From Tritrichomonas foetus (taxonomy: Eukaryota; Parabasalia; Tritrichomonadida; Tritrichomonadidae), in NCBI GenBank assembly GCA_001839685.1, contig MLAK01000421.1, positions 116,110 to 180,109 on the forward strand: a stretch of DNA of 64,000 bases. The letters are read 5' to 3'. A program made the position numbers and the translations under genes. Numbering within the stretch: position 1 is the stretch's first letter; each line of letters opens with the position of its first letter. The notes below the pieces were generated by a model. The model was not told the DNA's origin. It made no database searches and worked only from the letters and a program-made list of their open reading frames with translations. Shown piece by piece: positions 1-10,600 of the stretch.

Positions 1-3000
1 ATGATTTTCCTGGTGAAAAGACGGTTACAGTTTCCAAATTTAATGACACTTTTATTTCGGCTTATGCCCAAAAACGAGTGAATATTAACCATTTTCAAGA
101 ATTTTATAGATTTGGAATGTCTGGCCCCCTCGAATTAAAAAATGGATCTTTAGTTCTTGAAGAAATTTCAAATTCGGATTCTGATTCGAATTTTTCATCA
201 TTGAGGAGTAATTCAATCACAATTCCACCAAATACGTCATATTGGAGACTCCAAGTTGCGAGTATTTCTGGTGTACAAAGTTCTTTGACTTCATATTATA
301 TCAATTCTGGAATTGAACCAACCATTCATGTTTCAAATTCGTCAATCAGCATAAAAATTGTCCAAACTACCAAAGAAATGTGGATTTTAAAGGTTGAAGC
401 AAATGAACCTGAACCTGTTTCAGTAACAGCACGTTTTGATATCACAACATCGAATTTATTATTAAATCCAGTTGGCTGTAATATTTTTTTAACGAAACGA
501 GTTTTTAACGAAGATGAATATGAAAACAAAAATACAACAATTCCAAAAACAACAATAAATGTTCATACTGTTCCAATTTCACCGAATAGTGGAATATTTA
601 TTGATAATGGATCAATTTACATGTCTGATGATTCATTTCATTCATTTCGGAAATTGTTATTCCGGGGTTTCGAGAAATCTTCTTTTTCTGAAGCCGTTTT
701 CAGCACTCTCTTCTTTGCATGCATTGTAAATAATGAAATTTATTATCGAAATTATTTTTTGAGTGATGAGTTGAAAAAAGTTCCAAACTTATCATCAACA
801 ATGACAGATGTTCATCTTTTCGCTTTGGAATCTGATGATATTCCTCGTGAACGAACATCAAGCGAAATTTATGATGCAGCTGGCCCATTTTTGGCTTCAT
901 TTAAATCAAACAATCAATTTTCTATTTTAAGATTTAATGGAACAACAAAAATCATTAATTTACCAACTAATGTAACCACAGTTCTTTTTACAACAATTGT
1001 ATCTAATATTAATAACATTATTGCATTAGTGTATGAATCAAGTTCAACCAATTCTTCAACATATTCTGTTCTTTTGAACATAAATTTTGAGGAAAATTCT
1101 ATCACACATGTAAATTTCATAGAAAATGATGTTTTGGATGAAGATGGAAATGATCAAGCCATTATTGGAGGTTATATTCATCCACCAACTGAATCATTGG
1201 TATTTTATACAAAAACAAAACTTTATTTAACTTTTGATGGTGGATTTACTTTGACGTTTGTTGGTAAAGTTTATGATAAAATTGTTTCATTAACTTCAAG
1301 TCATTCTGATGATGAAATTTACATTTTAGATAATGAAGGAAATTTTTATATTTTATTTACTGAGCGATGTTTACTTCATAGATATGAAACTTATTATTTT
1401 TCTTCATCTTCACTCATCACAGATGCTTCCAATACAGTTTATTTAATTTCCAGCGATGAAAACATTGGGAGTAAAGCAATTCCCGTCGATAGTTATATTA
1501 GCACTTTTGTTTTAGATGATTTAGAAAGACAAAATATGTCTTTAACTGTTTCATATGCTGTTGATAATCTTTATATCTTTGATTTAAATCATAACAATCC
1601 GAATTATTTCATGTATTTGTCTATTTATTCACGTTCAGGCTATGAAGAATGTAAATTTACAAGTGAAAATCAATGTAAACTTATTTTTGATGGAGACGTG
1701 TTTTCAAATTCCAAATATTTGAAAATACTGCACTTTACCGAAATTGAAGACAATACAAATTTCACTATTGAATTTGAAACTTCATATTTAACAAGGAATG
1801 ATATTGGGAAATCAATTGTTATTTCTGAAATTATGGGTGTTTTTGAGATTATTGACTGTGATGAAGATGAAAAGGTATTTAATATGACTCGTGTATCTTC
1901 AACTATTTCATATAGTCCAGGAATCCTTGAAGATGTAAATACAACTGTTCAATTAATTGATTTAAAACCGTCTTTTTCAATAACTGGCATCAATGGACTT
2001 TTAGTTGAAAATTACTCTAATAATAATTTGTATTCAATTTCTACGTCATCAAATAATTTGAATTTTAGTGATTATACCATTGGGTTGATTTTAGAATCAG
2101 AAGATCAATCCTTAAAATTTGTTGTTTTTGGAATTATTGATTCCAACACAATCATAGTTGCTCTGGTTAACGCTTCTAATTCAAAAACTGAAGATATTTG
2201 GAGTAAATTCGCGAATTTCAACGAAAAAGTTTTTACTTTTCGTCCACCAAACAAAGATTTACCAGATGAAGAGTATTTTTCTATAATTCCACATTCAAAA
2301 CGTTCTTGGAGACTTCAATATTCACTTTGTAATGGTGATGTTTCTTCACTTGGGAGTAATGATCAACACACACAGTTACCTGTCATGTATTTTACTTCAG
2401 ATGATCCAGTCTATGTTTCAATTCAACTTCCAAGCAGCCAAGAAGTTCAAACTCGTTTTTCTCAGCCATCACTTGTAAAAAGTGCAGCTGAGGTTTCAAA
2501 AAGACAAGTTAATTACACACTTCATTTGGATGATGAAAATATCCCATTTACTAGATTAATTTCACTTTATCGATCGGGCTCTCCCCGCTGTCGAAGTATT
2601 TCTATATTCGGTGTTTCTCCTCTTTGTCCAGCGAACCAACGATTGATTGTAACTGCACCTAATAATGAAAAATTGGTATATTTACCCACAAATTATCGCC
2701 CACCTTCAATTGATGGAAATAATATTGGTTTATCACCAAATGTTTACAACAGAGATCCAGAAAATAGTAAAATAATGAAAAGTATGTTAAAAATAAGTCG
2801 TAATGAAAATGGATCCATCCAAAATCGTTGTTTAGGTGCTAAAAATAAAGATGAGTGCCATTGTGAACGTGCTGAATTATTTAAAATGCACGAAGACGAT
2901 TCTGATTGTTTAAAGACAGCCTATTTTCATAGATTTTTCGATGAATTCAAACCATCAGTAGTCTTACAAGCGTACATTCATGGACAATGGATAACAATTG

Positions 3001-3332
3001 ATGAATCGCCCGATGTTGTTGTAAAAGACATAAATAAACGCGCTCCATTTTGCGTGAATCATGTTTGTGTGAAAGATGGTGACTCTGAGCTACCATTTAA
3101 GACAGGCGATTCTATTTTATTGAGAGGTATTGAATTATGGCATTTAAAATTTATAGCTAGAGATAAATGTGGAGTTTCTGCACAGTATATGCTTTATGTT
3201 GAAAGACCACCATTAATGAAAAATATGGTTTATTTGATTCAAAGCATTACAGCAATTACAATTGGTCTTATTCTCTGGTTTGCTGTTATTTGTGTGACAA
3301 AAGCTCCAAAAAGGAAGCGAAAGCAGAATTAG
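1..3332 (+). CDS. Large extracellular propeller-type protein with one C-terminal membrane span, 5' end outside window (possible CatSper auxiliary subunit)
   Basis: The frame is open from base 3, so the N-terminus lies upstream; about 1109 residues are visible and the first in-frame GTG at 78 is not a start. The N-terminal two thirds is beta-rich, with many N-glycosylation sequons and Asp-box-like turns (for example LTFDGG near 1240) as in beta-propellers. A cysteine-rich region follows (about 2575-3070: SPRCRS, SPLCPANQRL, CHCERA, DSDC). One hydrophobic span (about 3220-3300, ITAITIGLILWFAVICV) and a short basic tail KRKRKQN end the protein, giving type I topology. The C-terminal order (a Cys motif, then FKPSVVLQAYIHGQW, then a CGVSAQYMLYVERPP segment just before the span) resembles from memory the ends of CatSper beta/delta/epsilon subunits, which would fit a flagellate. 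The family assignment is inference; a sortilin-like receptor is the main alternative. Extracellular propeller plus one span is well supported. Confidence 0.6.
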   Translation, partial: DFPGEKTVTVSKFNDTFISAYAQKRVNINHFQEFYRFGMSGPLELKNGSLVLEEISNSDSDSNFSSLRSNSITIPPNTSYWRLQVASISGVQSSLTSYYINSGIEPTIHVSNSSISIKIVQTTKEMWILKVEANEPEPVSVTARFDITTSNLLLNPVGCNIFLTKRVFNEDEYENKNTTIPKTTINVHTVPISPNSGIFIDNGSIYMSDDSFHSFRKLLFRGFEKSSFSEAVFSTLFFACIVNNEIYYRNYFLSDELKKVPNLSSTMTDVHLFALESDDIPRERTSSEIYDAAGPFLASFKSNNQFSILRFNGTTKIINLPTNVTTVLFTTIVSNINNIIALVYESSSTNSSTYSVLLNINFEENSITHVNFIENDVLDEDGNDQAIIGGYIHPPTESLVFYTKTKLYLTFDGGFTLTFVGKVYDKIVSLTSSHSDDEIYILDNEGNFYILFTERCLLHRYETYYFSSSSLITDASNTVYLISSDENIGSKAIPVDSYISTFVLDDLERQNMSLTVSYAVDNLYIFDLNHNNPNYFMYLSIYSRSGYEECKFTSENQCKLIFDGDVFSNSKYLKILHFTEIEDNTNFTIEFETSYLTRNDIGKSIVISEIMGVFEIIDCDEDEKVFNMTRVSSTISYSPGILEDVNTTVQLIDLKPSFSITGINGLLVENYSNNNLYSISTSSNNLNFSDYTIGLILESEDQSLKFVVFGIIDSNTIIVALVNASNSKTEDIWSKFANFNEKVFTFRPPNKDLPDEEYFSIIPHSKRSWRLQYSLCNGDVSSLGSNDQHTQLPVMYFTSDDPVYVSIQLPSSQEVQTRFSQPSLVKSAAEVSKRQVNYTLHLDDENIPFTRLISLYRSGSPRCRSISIFGVSPLCPANQRLIVTAPNNEKLVYLPTNYRPPSIDGNNIGLSPNVYNRDPENSKIMKSMLKISRNENGSIQNRCLGAKNKDECHCERAELFKMHEDDSDCLKTAYFHRFFDEFKPSVVLQAYIHGQWITIDESPDVVVKDINKRAPFCVNHVCVKDGDSELPFKTGDSILLRGIELWHLKFIARDKCGVSAQYMLYVERPPLMKNMVYLIQSITAITIGLILWFAVICVTKAPKRKRKQN

Positions 3333-3526
3333 TTTTTGAATTATAGTGGTAGAAAATGTATTTTAATAAAGTGTTTTTTACATGTTCATTCACTTTTTCA
3401 TTTTTTAGAAGTTATAATATCATTGAATACCAATCAGCAATAAACTATATAAAAGTTATGAGAAGAAAAAAAAGAAAAAGAAAATAAATAGTATTCTAAT
3501 CTATTTATACAAACAAAAAATATTGA
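3333..3526. other. Convergent intergenic spacer
   Basis: A short AT-rich spacer between two genes that converge here. It contains an A/G-rich stretch of AAAAGAAAAAG character near 3465-3485. I see no gene or RNA in it. Confidence 0.5.
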
Positions 3527-6500
3527 TTAATAGTAATTAGAAATTCTCATTGTGATATCATTTTCTTCATTTACAGTTTTGAAAAGTCCACCTGATTTAT
3601 AAGCTTTTGGCGCCATTTTTACTTGTTTGGGAACTTTCCTCACAAAAACTCCTCTTGTTTTTTGCATTTTTCTTTCACCTGCAGATTCAACTTGAACAAG
3701 AGGGGCATTTGAGCCAATTCCAGCCATTCCATTCTTTTCTTTGATAGAAAATCCGCCAAAAGGCTGATTGAATCCGTCAATCCGAAAATTGGTGAACATT
3801 TCATCATCTTTTCTTCTAACTCTATTAAAATTCCGCAAATATTTCGATCGATAACTCATTTCATCATTATGGTTTTCAATGTGTAATATTTCTGTTTCAT
3901 TTTCTGGATTTCCTGCAACATCATAATCTTTTAGTTGTTCAAAATTTTCATTGTAATATCCTTCATCATTAAATGCATCAGGTTGAGTGAGAAATGAACT
4001 GCTTTTATTTTTGATTTTATGTCTTACTATTTTGAAAGAAGTTGGATCAGGTTCCCTGATTTTGTGAAGATTTTGGTTGTCATTTGCAATATTTGGGGTT
4101 TCAATATCAGGCTCACCATTTTCAATGTTTTGTTGTCTTCCATCTTCAAATAAGAATTTTTCACTGTATTCATCTTCATTTTCATTTTTAATTTCGTTTT
4201 CATTATCATTTTCATCTATTTGTTCGTTAACAGCTTGTTGATGTAGCAAATTTGTGTTCTTTGGAAAATTGATGATTACTTCTGGTTCTTTTCTTTGTGA
4301 TTCATTTTCTTTAGATTTTTGAGATTTTTCTTTAGTATCTCTTTCGATTTCGGGCTTTATTATAGAAATATCTTCTTCTTTATTATGTGACTCGTTTTCA
4401 TCTTCTTCTGTCTTTGAACTTTTTTGATTTTGATTTTCATTGTTAATATCAGAGGATACTTTGTTTATTTTTTGTGGTTTTGGTTCTGATGGTGGTTTTG
4501 GTTCGAAATGTATATCATTTTGGGCTTTTGTATCTCTTGCAGGAATTGAAAAACTTTGAAAAGGAGTTTTCAATTCATTAATTGAAGACAAGTCAAATTT
4601 TGCAATATCATAGTGTGTTTTTGATTTTACTAAAGAATTATCTGATGATTTATTTCTGCCTGATTTCGAAGAATTCAATCGATCATAACTACTTATACTG
4701 TCCAAAACGGCAGTATTTGCTTTACTTGACAATTTTTTACTTTTCTTTGAGAGTTTAACAGAAGAAGTTTTTGAAAAAGTTTTTGCTGAACTTTTTTTAG
4801 ATTTTTTCTTGAGTTTTTTTGGTGAACCTGAAGAAATTGAAGTGCTATCGTTGTCAGTGCGATTGTAAAAACCTTCGTATTTATTTGCTGTAGCTTTACT
4901 TTTAGTGACTGGAGGTTGGGTAATTGAGAAATTATTTTTTCGGCTTTTAACTTGAATTTTCTTTTGTTTAGGACTTTTTCTATTTCTTTTTTCTTCTTCA
5001 TATTTCTCTTTTTGGATAATATCATCGATATTTCGAGCTGGCATGAAAGATTTCATTGCAATTTCTACATTTTCCTCTTTTCTAATGGGAGCAAAGTGTC
5101 TTTTCGGAAGAACATCAAGATCAACGATTAAGTTTTCAAAAAATTCATTTTCATTGTTTGTGAGAAATGAATCTTCAAGAAATTGATCTTTTAAATATTT
5201 TGTAACAGGTTTGATTGCAGGTGGATCACGTTTTGTAGTTTTTCGAATATCAAATGAATCAAATCTTAAATCATAATCATCTAAAGGTGTATGAATTGGT
5301 AACAATTGTTTCTTGAAAAGAATATTCCATTCAATTTTAAAAAGAATACCAAGAGTTGAAATCAAAATTGCACCTGTTCCATCAAAGAAACAAGCAGAAC
5401 TGACACCAAATGGAATATTTATTCTGATTACAGGTTTTCCTGTTTTTTCCCAGAGAAATATTTCGCCATAAACTGATAAAGATAAAATAATTTCACGTCT
5501 CGGACAAATATCAAGTTTTTTGACAGCAGATGGATAATCATAAATTTGTCGTGTACTTAAAAAAGTTGTTTGAATTGGTGTTCGATGACCATCTTCAGTA
5601 TGAAAAGCATGATAGAATTGACTATTCAATTTAACTTGTAGTGAAGGGAAATTTCTAATTTCAACAAAACCATTCGCACAACCACAAAATAGTGTATTTT
5701 CATCAGACATTAATAATGCAGAAATTAAGCAATCATTTACAGAGGAAACTATTCGTTTTGTTTTAATATTATATGTAAAAAGTTTATTCACGGCTGAAAC
5801 AACTAAAAGTTTATGGGAGAAAGAATAAATCGCACAAATTATTTGATCTTCGTTAATTGAAAATGAATCAATTAATTTTTTAGAAACAGAAGAATAAATA
5901 AAAACAACACCAGATTCGATAATTCCACAAATATGGCCATCGCCAACATCAAAAAAATTTATAAAAGTGCTTAAAAGAGGGGTTTCAATTATAGTTGTTG
6001 GCATCCATGCAATTTCAAAACCTTTAACTGTTGGATAAAACATATCTCCTTTAGTTGGAAGTAAAGTTTTATCGATTTTATCAAATTCAAAAAAAGAAGA
6101 TAAACCATGATCAAGTTGACATACAAATGTGTCATCAAGCATTCTTCTTGAAGTATAAAATCCATCAATTTCAACATCTCGTAAATAACAAACATTCCGA
6201 ATACAAGGTGCATTAATTGACGTTGTAAAACCAAGAATCGGCCTTCCTTCACGTGTAGAAACAAGGTTAACACAAAAATTCTTTAAATAGCAAACGAATC
6301 TTGCACTTCGAGTTTCAGAAACGGAGCGTGTTACATCAAATGCATCACAATTTACATCACAAAAATGAGAAAGATATAAAGAACACTTAAATAATGATAA
6401 AACAGTTTGTGAAAATAAAACAAGTCTATTATAAACAAAAAAACCACCATTTACATCATATTTGCATTTGATATTTTGAAGTTTTTTACCTTGCTTTGTT

Positions 6501-7381
6501 GAGAAAACTGAAATTTTTTTTTCTTTGTCGACAGATACTAAAAAATTCCTATCAAATAATTCAGACATTAAAATTTGTGATTCAGAAACGTTGAAAGTTG
6601 TTATATTTCGAAGAGAATCAGGTGGTGCATTTGGGACAAAAGGATTTGGTAATTCAAACTTTAAAATTGTCACTTGACCACTTTCAGTTCCGGCAACAAG
6701 AGAGTTAATTTCAGAAAGAAGAGAAATTGAAGTAATTATATTATTCCCAACTAAATTTCGTATGATTTGCACTTCTGTTCCATTTGATGTAAGAATATGA
6801 ATATCATTTTGAACGTTTACAATCACGATTCCTGCATTTTCTACAAAATATGGTTTATTGTCATCGAAATTGATATCTTCATAAAAAGAACAGAGTTTTT
6901 CAAATTGAAGTGTTTCAGGCATTGGATCTGCATATTTAAAATAAGGTGGAATCATCACCCGTGTAAATAAAAGTCCTTCTCCCGCGCTGACAAGAGTTGA
7001 AGTTTTAGTGAAGTAAAAAAATGAGGAAATTGAATGATCAGAAAAATGAAGAGGATGAATCCGAAGTTGATAAGGTGCTTTAGATCCAATGAAATGAAGC
7101 ATGTGGGAGCCCTGAACAGAGGCAACAACTTGGCTCAGTTTTGGCAAATAAAAAAGTGCTCTTCCAGGCAAATTAACCGTTGTAACAATATTATGTGGCT
7201 TCCAGAGCATGATTGTGGCGCCATCAGCCGTGGCATAATAGTCATCACCAATCACGCAATATGATAATATATTACGAGAATGATGAATGTCAGCATCTTC
7301 ATATTGAATTCCCCATAACAATGTTTGAAAAAATTGTTCGCCGGTCGCCCTGCCTGCGGCGTTTCGATTAAAACGCCTCAT
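3527..7381 (-). CDS. WD40/beta-propeller protein with long charged C-terminal tail
   Basis: 1284 residues from an ATG at 7381, the first in frame. Residues about 40-690 are built from repeated beta-strand blades of WD40 style, such as YYATADGATIMLWKPHN, SLVAGTESGQVTILKF, LFCGCANGFVEIRNF and ILSLSVYGEIFLWEKTGKPV, enough for two propellers. From about residue 760 the protein becomes low complexity: Lys/Ser-rich (KKLKKKSKKSSAK) and then Glu/Asn-rich, ending with a more ordered tail containing MAPKAYKSGGLF. Large two-propeller proteins with disordered tails are common scaffolds, including axonemal WDR/CFAP proteins, but no specific orthologue is recognised. There is no signal peptide or membrane span, so a cytoplasmic scaffold is likely. 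Confidence 0.8.
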   Translation of the reverse strand: MRRFNRNAAGRATGEQFFQTLLWGIQYEDADIHHSRNILSYCVIGDDYYATADGATIMLWKPHNIVTTVNLPGRALFYLPKLSQVVASVQGSHMLHFIGSKAPYQLRIHPLHFSDHSISSFFYFTKTSTLVSAGEGLLFTRVMIPPYFKYADPMPETLQFEKLCSFYEDINFDDNKPYFVENAGIVIVNVQNDIHILTSNGTEVQIIRNLVGNNIITSISLLSEINSLVAGTESGQVTILKFELPNPFVPNAPPDSLRNITTFNVSESQILMSELFDRNFLVSVDKEKKISVFSTKQGKKLQNIKCKYDVNGGFFVYNRLVLFSQTVLSLFKCSLYLSHFCDVNCDAFDVTRSVSETRSARFVCYLKNFCVNLVSTREGRPILGFTTSINAPCIRNVCYLRDVEIDGFYTSRRMLDDTFVCQLDHGLSSFFEFDKIDKTLLPTKGDMFYPTVKGFEIAWMPTTIIETPLLSTFINFFDVGDGHICGIIESGVVFIYSSVSKKLIDSFSINEDQIICAIYSFSHKLLVVSAVNKLFTYNIKTKRIVSSVNDCLISALLMSDENTLFCGCANGFVEIRNFPSLQVKLNSQFYHAFHTEDGHRTPIQTTFLSTRQIYDYPSAVKKLDICPRREIILSLSVYGEIFLWEKTGKPVIRINIPFGVSSACFFDGTGAILISTLGILFKIEWNILFKKQLLPIHTPLDDYDLRFDSFDIRKTTKRDPPAIKPVTKYLKDQFLEDSFLTNNENEFFENLIVDLDVLPKRHFAPIRKEENVEIAMKSFMPARNIDDIIQKEKYEEEKRNRKSPKQKKIQVKSRKNNFSITQPPVTKSKATANKYEGFYNRTDNDSTSISSGSPKKLKKKSKKSSAKTFSKTSSVKLSKKSKKLSSKANTAVLDSISSYDRLNSSKSGRNKSSDNSLVKSKTHYDIAKFDLSSINELKTPFQSFSIPARDTKAQNDIHFEPKPPSEPKPQKINKVSSDINNENQNQKSSKTEEDENESHNKEEDISIIKPEIERDTKEKSQKSKENESQRKEPEVIINFPKNTNLLHQQAVNEQIDENDNENEIKNENEDEYSEKFLFEDGRQQNIENGEPDIETPNIANDNQNLHKIREPDPTSFKIVRHKIKNKSSSFLTQPDAFNDEGYYNENFEQLKDYDVAGNPENETEILHIENHNDEMSYRSKYLRNFNRVRRKDDEMFTNFRIDGFNQPFGGFSIKEKNGMAGIGSNAPLVQVESAGERKMQKTRGVFVRKVPKQVKMAPKAYKSGGLFKTVNEENDITMRISNYY

Positions 7382-7672
7382 CAGTCGACCGTTTTTTTAC
7401 TGATATTTGACATGAAATAGTACGTTTAAAAATATTTTCATTATATTTATGTAAATTTTTACATGCCTTATTAAATAAAAGTATTGACATGATCATTGAT
7501 GAATTCTGGATATGAAATAGTTTTTTGTATTATTTGCTATTTTCTTTACTAATTTTTCACATATCCTTTCAAATTTATTATCAATTCGTCAATAGTAATC
7601 TTAAAAAAAAAAAAAGTCAAGAAAGTTCAATTAATTTATCATTTAAATTATAAAACATGTTTTATATTAAAT

Positions 7673-10600
7673 CTATTTATTTTGCTGAAGCTTTTCTTTA
7701 AGTTGTGGGAACAGATTAAGATCAAATTGAGGGACATTAACTTGAACTTTGTTACAGGCTTGGTGTCCAGATTTACTTGATTTATTCTTTTTCACTTTTT
7801 GAGTTTCTGCATCCTTTAAATATGCATCTTTCATTTTCTTCAACTCTTCTGCAACAGTTGAATGAAGTAAACCAAATATAGTATATCCTCTTACCGAATG
7901 AACTTTTGAAGAAGCACCATCTTCCTGATTTTCATTTCCGACTTCTTCATTATCATTTTTACTAATATTTTCATTTGCATTGGCGTTTTCGCTCTCTTGG
8001 TTTTCATCACTTCCATATTTTTCTTTCAAGAAGTCGAACATTTTTTGGAGGACATCAGTAATCTTTTGGTCTTCAAAAGTGATTGTTGGGTCTTCAACAT
8101 CAGTAACTTTAAATAATGGTTTTGAATCAACTTCCAAAATTTCGCATTTATACCAGCGTGCGGGAAGAGTGTGGTTTCGATAGAATGGATATTTACGGAA
8201 GGATGCGAATCCTGGATTAAGTGGAGAATTCTTCGTATTAAAACAAGATCCTGGATGATAATGACCTAATGAAATGATTCTAAGTGTTCTATTTACATTT
8301 AGAACCGTTTCATAATCATCAATAATTTCTTTTTTCTTTCTCACTACGTGACGTTCAGAAGAACCTGATGAAGATGTGCCATCTAAAGTCGAAGAGTGCG
8401 AATGTGAGTGCCTATTCAATCTTTTTTCAACATAGCGAATAACGAACTGTACACGACTCATTCTACTTCGTTTATTAAAGAGAATTGCAATATCTTTCAA
8501 ATCTTTGAGAACACTTAAAGGCTTATTTGCTTTAATTTCCTTTTGCGCATTTTTAGTGACAGTTTCAATTAAATCTTCAGGAATATAGTTAATGAATGGA
8601 AAATCACTGTCACCAAGAAAAGCATAAACCAAATTTTGACCGTATTTATAAATAGCTTGAATTAAGGCTAAATCACAATCACCATTCCACCAACTTGGGA
8701 ATTTCGGATTCTTTGACATGCCTTTAACAATATTAATTTTTTCAGGTGTGAGTGATCTGATAAAGTTTGTAACAATAGTCATTTCTTCAATAGATTTAGC
8801 AATAGATAGTAAACTTTTTTCATTAAATTTATGTGCAAGTGGTTTTAATTCTGGAATAGCTGAAAAATCAACTTTGGCTTTCCCTTCATTTTGGTCCTCT
8901 TCTCCGTCATCAGGTGCATCTTTATCATTTGTTTCCTTTTCTGTTAAATCTTTTTCAGTATCTTCTTTTTCAGCAGCTTCTTTTTTAGCGACTTCTTCAG
9001 CGTGTTTATGGGTAAAGTCGTCGAGGAAATTAGCGAATTTATCAACAAAGGTTTCAATTGTGTTTGGGTTCAAGTTTGGTGAAACTCGAGCTTTCTTTAA
9101 AATAGGCTCAAGATTTTTCGATCCATCTTCATGAGTTGGAAGACCAATAGCATCAATGACTTTAATGATGGCTGATATTTCATTATCATATAGATAATCT
9201 CTGTTGAGAACCAGTGAATGAGTATTTGCCCATTCTTTAGGTGGAGATGGTTCAAAATCTTTGGGAACACGAATTTCCTCATTTTCATTGTTGTCGTTAT
9301 CATTATCTTCATTTTCATCTTCACTCTGTTTTTCATATTGCTTTTCAATTTCATTGAAGAGGTTTTCAACACGAGTTTCAATTTGTAGTCTCTTTAATGA
9401 TTTGGCTTTTTGAAGACCAAGTTCTTCATCTTCAACGATTTTATTAATGTCGCTCCAACCATATTTATAAAGGCCATACATTAATGCATATTCAGCCATT
9501 GGATTCTCCCATACAGGATGTATGAAAGGCCACTTAATATCATTTCTTTGTGCTAAAAATAGGGCTTTCTTTAAATGATGGAAGTATATGCATCTTTCAA
9601 TGATTTTTTCAGCTCGTTCTTCAACTGTGTAAACCATCTCACCATAAACTTTAACAGGATCTTTAATATCTAATTCTTCTTCGTCAGAATCTTCTTCGTC
9701 ATCGCTATCACTTTTTTGTAATTTAAGTCGATCACCCCTTAAATATGTTGTAAACAATTCAATTTCGTCTGAATGCATTTCTTTCTTAAATAATGAATAA
9801 CAAACTTTCAGTATACTTTCTGTCACTTCATCTTTTTCAGATGGAAAACCTTTATTTACGAGACGATTGATAGCATTTTTGATTTCTGTCATATCTCCAG
9901 TTTTAGAATTTTCTCGACATCTTCTAACAAGCATTCCATCATCGTTTAATCCACCACTTTTACTATGTGGAAGAACTTGTGACCAAAAATCTTCGGCATT
10001 CAAATCAAGTGTATCATTTTCAGCATTAAATGAAGCTTTTGCGAATTTTGAACCATCTCCTGCAATTACATCTTCAACATAAAGTGTAGCTCTTTTACTT
10101 AATATTTGGTCAATATCTGCTGAGCAGAAATTATCAATTTCAGTATCATCATCATTAAAAACGCTATAAGCGCCATTTCGTAGAATTTTCTCAACTTCAG
10201 CAGCTTTTATTGGATCTTTATCACTGATTGTTCCACCATCAAGAACAACATGATCTAGTGCAAGTTTCTTTGAAGCGCGAACAAACATTTCATTTTCATA
10301 TGTATCACGTGTAATTAATCTATATACCTTAACTTTTGCTTTTTGTCCAATTCTGTGGCATCTTGCTTCAGCTTGAATATCATTTTGTGGATTCCAATCA
10401 CTATCGTAAATAATAACAGTATCAGCAGCAGTTAAATTAATTCCGACACCGCCTGCTTTTGTAGATAAAATAAAAATGCGCCTATCTTTATCAGTATTAA
10501 ATCTTTCAATTGCAGCTTGTCTTTCATTTTCACTTACTCCTCCATCGAGTCTTTCATAAGAGAAGCCTTTTATTTGAAGATAATGTTCAAGGATATCAAG

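Noticed and set aside
78..80. GTG as start of the first gene
   Set aside because: The frame is open to base 3 with coding-like residues before it; the real start is outside the window.
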